Source: Microbacteriaceae bacterium PS02343 (GTDB lineage Bacteria; Actinomycetota; Actinomycetes; Actinomycetales; Microbacteriaceae). Taken from it: DNA of 64,000 nt. Under the pieces are notes generated by a model, which was not told the DNA's origin, made no database searches, and was given only the letters and a program-made list of their open reading frames with translations. Position numbers and translations under genes: made by a program. Numbering within the stretch: the stretch's first letter is position 1; every line of letters begins with the position of its first letter. Positions 58,797 to 64,000 of the stretch are shown one piece after another. Location: positions 1-64,000 of the forward strand of contig JASCOA010000006.1 of the NCBI GenBank assembly GCA_029959365.1, given 5' to 3'.

Positions 58797-60281
58797 TCAG
58801 ACGAGCAGATCGATGGTGGAGAGCGGATGCGCGGCGCGCGTTCCGGGAGCGGCGGCGGTCGCGAGGTCGGCAGCCCGCTCGGCGCGGCCGGCGTCGCGGG
58901 CGGTACCGCGCTCCCCCGCGCGATCTCGCGACCCGTCCCGGCCCGGAGCGTCGCGTTCCAGCGCGTCGCGGCCCGAGCCGTCGCGCGCACCGCGGCCCGG
59001 CGCGTCGTCGGCGGAGACGTCGAGTCGCGCGCCGGCGCCGGCGTCGCTGAGGTCGCGGCGCAGATCGGCAGCGATGGTGCGCAGCGCCTCGCGGCCGGCG
59101 TCGTTGGGCGCGAAGAGCTCGACGCGCAGCTGGCCGTCGGCGCCGATCAGGGCGCGCACGGTCACCGGACCGAGCCGCTCGGGCTGCACCGTGAGGGTGA
59201 CGATGCTGTCGCCGCCCTCGGCGGCCGCGATGGCGAGGACGGGGGCCTTGAGCTGGGCGTGGAAGGCGGTGGGGTCGACCGGGGCCGCGGGGGCCGGGGC
59301 GGCTGCGGCCGCGACGGCGGGCGCGCTGGTCTGCGGCGCGACCACGACGGGAGCCGCGATCGGTGCGGTCGTGACGGTGGGGGCCGGGGCGCGCTCGGCC
59401 GTCGGCTCGGCGGTGCGGGCGGCGGCGGGCGCGGCCTGCGCGGTGGTGGCGCCGGCGACTGTCGCCTGCTGCGCTGCCGTCGTCGGCGCTTCGGCGGCAT
59501 CCGGCGTCGCGGAGGTCGTCGCAGCCTGCGCGGCGGGAACCTGCGGCGCGGCGGGCCGGGTCGCGGCGGGCTGCGGTGCGACGGGCTGCGGCGCGACGCC
59601 CTGCGCCGCCACCGCTGGCGTCGAGCCGCCCTGAGCGGTCGCGCGCTGCGCGGCGGCGGTCGTCGCGTTCGAGGTGCTCGACGAGGCCGCCACGCCCGAG
59701 GGCTGCGCCTCGATGGCGGGTGCGGACTCGGCGCTGGGCGCGGGAGCGGACGCGGTCGGGGCGGTCCCAGCGGGGACCGGCGCCGCCGACCCGGCGAGCG
59801 AGCGCGCCGCGGCGCCCTCGAGCAAGGGCGACGCGTCGACGTCGGCGACGTCAGTGACGGCGATCGCAACGGCGGCCGTCGCGGAAGCACCCGGGACCGA
59901 GGGGATCGGGGCTTCGGGTCGCTGATCCTCCCCCACGGTCTCGGTGGTCGGTGCCGGCTCTCCGGCGGGCGCGGCCCCTGCGGCCTGCGCGGCGACGGCG
60001 AAGCCGAGCTGCGCGGCCGCGAGCGCGGCGTTCGTGGCGGGGACCCGCGCAGCGGGGGCGGCGGAGTCTGCCGGGGCGCTCATCCGCTCGGCGTCCGTGC
60101 CCTCGTGCGCGTCGGCCGCGATCGGCGGCTGCTGCGCGTCGCGATCGGCGGCGGGGGCGCCCTGGGAGCGCACCGCGGCGTCGAGCGCCGAGCCGAAGGC
60201 CTCGGGCTGCGCCGGCGCCGCGGCGGCGGGCCGGGCGGCAGGGCGCGAGGGCGCGAGGTGGGCGGGGCTGAGCAGGGTCAT
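58797..60281 (-). CDS. fliK: Flagellar hook-length control protein FliK
   Basis: A 494-residue protein: a long Ala/Pro/Thr-rich ruler region (1-340) of very low complexity, a C-terminal FliK domain (about 345-430: L-T-V-Q-P-E-R-L-G-P-V-T-V-R, G-Q-L-R-V-E-L-F-A) that acts on FlhB, and an Arg/Asp-rich tail (R-D-G-S-R-D-R). Exported without a signal peptide. ATGA overlap with the C40 peptidase. Confidence 0.9.
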   Translation of the reverse strand: MTLLSPAHLAPSRPAARPAAAAPAQPEAFGSALDAAVRSQGAPAADRDAQQPPIAADAHEGTDAERMSAPADSAAPAARVPATNAALAAAQLGFAVAAQAAGAAPAGEPAPTTETVGEDQRPEAPIPSVPGASATAAVAIAVTDVADVDASPLLEGAAARSLAGSAAPVPAGTAPTASAPAPSAESAPAIEAQPSGVAASSSTSNATTAAAQRATAQGGSTPAVAAQGVAPQPVAPQPAATRPAAPQVPAAQAATTSATPDAAEAPTTAAQQATVAGATTAQAAPAAARTAEPTAERAPAPTVTTAPIAAPVVVAPQTSAPAVAAAAAPAPAAPVDPTAFHAQLKAPVLAIAAAEGGDSIVTLTVQPERLGPVTVRALIGADGQLRVELFAPNDAGREALRTIAADLRRDLSDAGAGARLDVSADDAPGRGARDGSGRDALERDAPGRDGSRDRAGERGTARDAGRAERAADLATAAAPGTRAAHPLSTIDLLV

Positions 60282-61012
60282 GCGGCGCCTCCCGCGATGA
60301 GACGCTGCAGCGCGGCCTGCACGAGGTCGGTGCCCCCGGTCGAGCTCGTGCCGCCGACCGCACCGGACAGGCCCGAGAGCGATGCGGTGGAGAGACCGGC
60401 CGCGGAGAGCGCGGAGGTCAGGGCCGAGGTGCCGCCCGTGGAGGCGGTGCTCGCCGAGGCGGTCGGCACGATGCGGCGGATGGTGTCGATCTGCGCGTCG
60501 CCGATGCGCACGGGCACGTACTCCACCTCGCCGCCGGGTCGCGGCGCGTGGATCTTCATGCCGTTGCCCGCGTAGATGGCGATGTGGCCGTAGTCGGCCG
60601 AGACGATGAGGTCGCCGGGCTGCGCCTCGGCGAGCGACCCGACCTCGGTGCCGAGCTTGGCCTGGTCGGGCACGACGCGGGGCATCTCGATGCCGAGGTT
60701 CGCGAAGACCTTCTGCACGAGGCCCGAGCAGTCCATGCCGCTCGCGTCCTCGCCGCCGAAGACGTAGGGCACGCCGAGGTACTGCATGGCGTCGTCGACG
60801 ACCGACTGGCCGGTGACGCCGCCGGATGCGGTCGCGCCCGTCGCCGTGCTGAGCGCCTCCGCGAAGGCGGTCGCGCCGGCCGCGCTGCTCGCGCTGCTCG
60901 CGGTGCTCGCGGGGCTCGTCGGTGCCGCTGCGGCGCTCGACGACGCCGTCGAGAGCTGCGCGATCTGGGTTCGGATCTCCTCGATGCGCCCGAGGGCGGC
61001 GACCATGCTCAC
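60278..61012 (-). CDS. C40 (NlpC/P60) peptidoglycan peptidase of the flagellar operon
   Basis: A 244-residue NlpC/P60 hydrolase with the full triad: Cys95 (M-D-C-S-G-L), His143 (Y-G-H-I-A) and His155 (I-H-A-P). The N-terminus (M-S-M-V-A-A-L-G-R-I-E-E-I-R) is amphipathic and there is no signal peptide, so export through the flagellar apparatus is likely. It is encoded between fliJ and fliK with coupled overlaps (GTGA, ATGA) and may open the wall for the rod, the role FlgJ plays elsewhere. No FlgJ-type gene is seen. The Ser/Thr/Gly-rich C-terminus is unassigned. Confidence 0.88.
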   Translation of the reverse strand: MSMVAALGRIEEIRTQIAQLSTASSSAAAAPTSPASTASSASSAAGATAFAEALSTATGATASGGVTGQSVVDDAMQYLGVPYVFGGEDASGMDCSGLVQKVFANLGIEMPRVVPDQAKLGTEVGSLAEAQPGDLIVSADYGHIAIYAGNGMKIHAPRPGGEVEYVPVRIGDAQIDTIRRIVPTASASTASTGGTSALTSALSAAGLSTASLSGLSGAVGGTSSTGGTDLVQAALQRLIAGGAA

Positions 61013-61428
61013 GAGCGCTCACCACCCCGGCGACCGGCGATCTCGTCGATCTCGATCTGGCCGAGCCGCAGGTCCTCGGCGACGACCGTGTCGTGGTGCC
61101 GGGTCTCGAGCTTCTCGATGCCGCGGCTGCGGCGCACCGCGTCGCGCACGGCCTCCGCGGCCCGCTGCTCGTCGCGGCGCTGCTCCTGCTCGCGGGCGTC
61201 GAGCGCGGCGAGCATGCTGCCGGCGGCCGCGCGGGCCGCGGCGATGGCGGTGAGGCTGGCGGCGTCGACCGCGTCGGTGCCGGAGGCGGCGAGGCCCCCG
61301 GCCATGCGCATCCGCTGGTCCGTCGTCGCCTGGCGTCGCGCGGTCGTCCGACCGAGCTGCGACACCGCGGCGTCGTGCTCGACCTGGCGCACGCGCAGCA
61401 GGCCGGCGAGGGGGAACTGTCGGTTCAC
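61009..61428 (-). CDS. fliJ: Flagellar export protein FliJ
   Basis: A 139-residue, mostly helical, charged protein (R-E-Q-E-Q-R-R-D-E-Q-R-A-A-E-A type coiled coil), of FliJ size and place directly after fliI. FliJ links the FliI ATPase to FlhA. Sequence conservation in this family is low, so the call rests on position, length and coiled coil. GTG start overlaps fliI (GTGA). Confidence 0.82.
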   Translation of the reverse strand: MNRQFPLAGLLRVRQVEHDAAVSQLGRTTARRQATTDQRMRMAGGLAASGTDAVDAASLTAIAAARAAAGSMLAALDAREQEQRRDEQRAAEAVRDAVRRSRGIEKLETRHHDTVVAEDLRLGQIEIDEIAGRRGGERS

Positions 61429-62747
61429 TGGGCACCTCCGGATGCGGTGAGCCGCCCCACCAGCGCGCCGAGGCGCTGCCAGGACTGCTCGAAGGGGGCG
61501 GCCTCGTCGAGGCCCTGGCGCAGGTGGCGGTTGATGGCATCCTGGTGCGCGAGCGCGGCGTCGACCCGAGGGTTGCTGCCCGGCTGGTAGGCGCCGACGT
61601 CGATGAGGTCCTGCGCGCTGCGCTGCGCCGCCATCACGGCGCGCAGCTCGCTCGCGGCCTGGCGGTGGGCCGGCGAGACCACCCGGCCGGCGAGGCGCGA
61701 CACCGAGCCGAGCGGGTCGACGGACGGGAAGTGACCGAGGGTGCCGAGCTTGCGATCGAGCACCACGTGCCCGTCGAGGATCGAGCGCGCCGAGTCGGCG
61801 ACGGGCTCGTTGTGGTCGTCGCCGTCGACGAGCACGGTGTAGACCCCGGTGACCGAGCCGCGCTCGGCCGTGCCGGCACGCTCGAGCAGCTGCGCGAGCA
61901 CCGAGAAGGTGGAGGGCGGGTAGCCGCGCGTCGCCGGGGGCTCGCCGGCGCTGAGGCCGATCTCGCGCTGGGCCATGGCCACGCGGGTGAGCGAGTCCAT
62001 CATCAGCACGACGTCCTCGCCCTGCTCGCGGAAGTCCTCGGCGATGCGGGTGGCGAGGAAGGCGGCGCGCTTGCGCAGCAGCGCCGGCTCGTCGCTCGTG
62101 GCCACGACCACGATCGAGCGCGCGAGGCCCTCGGCGCCGAGGTCGTCCTCGAGGAACTCGCGCACCTCGCGGCCTCGCTCGCCCACGAGCGCGATGACGG
62201 TGAGGCGCGCATCGGTGCCTCGGGCGATCATCGACAGCAGCGAGCTCTTGCCGACGCCGCTGCCGGCGAAGAGGCCGATGCGCTGACCGCGGCCGAGGGT
62301 CGTGAGGGTGTCGAGCACCCGCACGCCGGTGGCGAGCGGGGTGAGGATGCGCTGACGGGTCATCGCCGCCGGCGGCGCCTGCTCCACCGAGACCCAGCGG
62401 TCGACGCGGATGGGGCCCTTGCCGTCGATCGGCTGGCCGGAGGCGTCGATGACGCGGCCGAGCAGGCCGAGCCCGGTGGGGGCGAGCGCCTGACCGGAGC
62501 GACGGCGCACGATCGCGCCGGCCCGCACGCCGGTGAGGCTGGCGAGCGGCATGCAGCGCACCGAGCCCTGGGCGGTCGCGACGACCTCGGCGGCGATCAC
62601 GCGGTCGTCGGCCTGGATCTCGAGCTGCTCGCCCATCCCCGCGGCGATGCCGCGCACCTCGACGCCGAGGCCGAGCACGGCGGAGACCACGCCGGTGCGC
62701 ACGGGGCGCGCGGCGGCGAGGGCGGCGGCGTGCCGCGCGGGCCTCAT
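61425..62747 (-). CDS. fliI: Flagellum-specific ATP synthase FliI
   Basis: A 440-residue export ATPase related to the F1 beta subunit. Walker A G-S-G-V-G-K-S-S-L near residue 165, the catalytic G-E-R-G-R-E-V near 187, Walker B V-V-L-M-M-D-S-L near 245, and E-P-P-A-T-R-G-Y-P-P-S. The ATG overlaps the fliH stop as ATGA; a GTG two codons upstream is a possible alternative. Confidence 0.96.
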   Translation of the reverse strand: MRPARHAAALAAARPVRTGVVSAVLGLGVEVRGIAAGMGEQLEIQADDRVIAAEVVATAQGSVRCMPLASLTGVRAGAIVRRRSGQALAPTGLGLLGRVIDASGQPIDGKGPIRVDRWVSVEQAPPAAMTRQRILTPLATGVRVLDTLTTLGRGQRIGLFAGSGVGKSSLLSMIARGTDARLTVIALVGERGREVREFLEDDLGAEGLARSIVVVATSDEPALLRKRAAFLATRIAEDFREQGEDVVLMMDSLTRVAMAQREIGLSAGEPPATRGYPPSTFSVLAQLLERAGTAERGSVTGVYTVLVDGDDHNEPVADSARSILDGHVVLDRKLGTLGHFPSVDPLGSVSRLAGRVVSPAHRQAASELRAVMAAQRSAQDLIDVGAYQPGSNPRVDAALAHQDAINRHLRQGLDEAAPFEQSWQRLGALVGRLTASGGAQ

Positions 62748-63343
62748 CGCCACGCCCCTGCCAGGGCGGCGCGGGCGCGGGTCATCGCGCCGGCGATCGT
62801 GGCCTCGACCACGCCGTCCGGGCACTCGCCGACGGCGTCGCCGGGGCGGATGGACGGGTCGGCGACGAGCGGCACTCCGGCCTCCGCGCGCAGCGCCGGG
62901 TCGAGCATGCCCAGGTCGTCGGGGTGCAGGCGCACCCGCACCACCTCGGCGGCGCTCTCGTGCGCGAGCACCCGGGCCAGGGCGGCGCGGGCGCCGTTGG
63001 GAGCGTCGTCGAGCTCCACGCCGACGATCGCCTCGGCGAGCTCGAGACCGCCCTCGACGACCGCGTGCTCGGCCTCGGCCAGCACGGGCCGGGCGAGCAT
63101 CGTCACGCGCTGGGCGGCGGTGCGCAGCGCCTGCGCGGCCTGGTGCAGCTCGGCCATCGCGGCGGCGAGCGCCTGCGTGGCCTCGGCCTCGAGGCGCTCC
63201 TCGCGGGCCGCGACCTCGGCGGCGCCGGCCTGCAGCCCCTCGGCGTAGCCGACGGCGCGGGCGCGCTCGCGCTCGCCGCGCAGCACGTCGCTGCGCGGGT
63301 CCAGGCTCGGGAAGGCGATCCTGGCGAGGCGGGCCTCAGACAT
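62744..63343 (-). CDS. fliH: Flagellar assembly protein FliH
   Basis: A 199-residue FliH-like protein: an N-terminal charged helix, a long Ala/Glu/Gln coiled coil (30-90), and a C-terminal domain (about 100-199) with V-R-V-R-L-H-P-D-D-L. It regulates FliI. It overlaps fliG by 8 nt and fliI by 4. Confidence 0.88.
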   Translation of the reverse strand: MSEARLARIAFPSLDPRSDVLRGERERARAVGYAEGLQAGAAEVAAREERLEAEATQALAAAMAELHQAAQALRTAAQRVTMLARPVLAEAEHAVVEGGLELAEAIVGVELDDAPNGARAALARVLAHESAAEVVRVRLHPDDLGMLDPALRAEAGVPLVADPSIRPGDAVGECPDGVVEATIAGAMTRARAALAGAWR

Positions 63344-64000
63344 AGTCGTCCGCCTCCTCGTCCTCGAACTGCAGGCTGATGACGCCCTCGGCGTCGAGGG
63401 TGCGCATCGCGGTCACGATGGTGGCGCGCGCCTCCTCCACCTGCGAGAGGCGCACCTGGCCGAGGAGGCCGATCTCGTCGTCGACGAGCTCCTTCTGCCG
63501 CTCGGAGATGTTGGCGCGGATGGTCTCGGTGATCCGCTCGGTCGCCGCACGCAGCGCGAGCGCGAGCACGGGCGGCTCGATGCCGCGCAGCACCGCCTGC
63601 ACGTCGCGGTTGGTGAGCCGCAGCAGGTCCTCGAAGGTGACCATGCGCGCGCGCACCTCCTCGGCGAGCACGGGGTCGCGGGCCTCCAGGGCCTCGAGCA
63701 TCGCCCGCTCGGTGGTCGCATCCGCTCGGTTGAGGATGTCGACGAGGGGCTGCACGCCGCCGGTGACGGAGACCGCCTCGCGCGGGGTGATGACGGCGGC
63801 GATGCGGCTGCGCAGCGAGTCGGCGACGATCGCGACGGCCTCCGGTGTGGCGGCGCCCATCGTGGCGATGCACTGCACGACGTCGGCGCGCGCGTCATCC
63901 TCGAGCCCGGCGAGCACCGCCGAGGCCAGGTCGGGGCGCAGGTGCGTCAGCACGAGCGCGATGGTCTGCGGCAGCTCGGCGTCGAGCAGGGTGCGCAGGT
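63336..64000 (-). CDS. fliG: Flagellar motor switch protein FliG (5' end off window)
   Basis: The C-terminal 221 codons of FliG; the start lies beyond the right edge. Seen are the armadillo-like middle domain (L-P-Q-T-I-A-L-V-L-T-H-L, then R-A-R-M-V-T-F-E-D-L) and the C-terminal torque domain ending E-E-A-R-A-T-I-V. The charged helix that contacts MotA is part of this region. It is the first visible gene of the flagellar operon. Confidence 0.94.
   Translation of the reverse strand, partial: LRTLLDAELPQTIALVLTHLRPDLASAVLAGLEDDARADVVQCIATMGAATPEAVAIVADSLRSRIAAVITPREAVSVTGGVQPLVDILNRADATTERAMLEALEARDPVLAEEVRARMVTFEDLLRLTNRDVQAVLRGIEPPVLALALRAATERITETIRANISERQKELVDDEIGLLGQVRLSQVEEARATIVTAMRTLDAEGVISLQFEDEEADDYV

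Noticed and set aside
1-64000. CRISPR arrays, insertion sequences, prophage or plasmid genes
   Set aside because: No spaced direct repeats, transposase or integrase motifs, or phage structural genes were seen.

Overview
The window is about 70% GC, tightly packed, and reads as chromosome of a motile high-GC actinobacterium, most likely a member of the Microbacteriaceae. The pointers are the MEP-pathway genes, the leuCD-murA-plsC-gpsA-ddl gene order, actinobacterial FHA/PknB/PP2C modules, many start codons placed 6-8 nt after a TANNNT box (leaderless transcripts), and a full flagellar locus. The genus cannot be fixed from the sequence. No phage, insertion sequence, CRISPR array or plasmid function was seen.

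Layout. 1-3.7 kb: a three-gene minus-strand operon (epimerase, metallo-beta-lactamase fold hydrolase, F390-synthetase-like adenylating enzyme, cut by the window edge) diverging from a GT4 glycosyltransferase. 3.7-10.2 kb: ispG, a site-2 protease and dxr, a frameshifted epimerase, a double-FKBP lipoprotein and an OsmC protein. 10.2-16.7 kb: signalling module A, with an EccC/FtsK-like ATPase, a 111-bp tandem repeat, an FHA protein, a membrane pseudokinase, a PP2C phosphatase and an aldo/keto reductase. 16.8-19.2 kb: tag, thiL and a DUF3515 lipoprotein. 19.2-25.8 kb: the operon leuC-leuD-murA-plsC-gpsA-ddl, preceded by what looks like a leucine attenuator with a leader peptide carrying Leu-Leu-Leu.

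25.8-42.7 kb: signalling/surface module B, all on the minus strand: PP2C, FHA, Ser/Thr kinase, FHA-HTH protein, a giant Ig/FN3 surface protein, MoxR ATPase, DUF58, a transglutaminase-like membrane protein that seems to lack its catalytic triad, and two FHA proteins. The three promoter regions of this module share a GGGGAG/CCCAT semi-palindrome 21, 22 and 33 nt upstream of a -10 box. 42.8-45.7 kb: a CYTH-CHAD protein, a tRNA-Glu with a bidirectional terminator, and a diacylglycerol-kinase-like protein.

45.7-64 kb: csrA and a flagellar cluster on the minus strand (fliG partial, fliH, fliI, fliJ, C40 peptidase, fliK, flgD, flgE, flbD, motA, motB, fliM, fliN, fliO, fliP, fliQ, fliR, flhB, flhA, degenerate flhF-like). 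It is interrupted between flgE and flbD by two plus-strand genes. Two matching sigma28/WhiG-like promoters precede flbD and fliM.

Working together: module B looks like an envelope-sensing system. An active receptor kinase, a phosphatase, FHA adaptors and an FHA-HTH candidate regulator would be coupled to a MoxR/DUF58/transglutaminase-fold assembly and a large extracellular Ig/FN3 protein. Module A carries a kinase-dead sister receptor with the same type of ectodomain, beside a secretion-type ATPase. The functional links are inference; the gene content, overlaps and motifs are read from the sequence.
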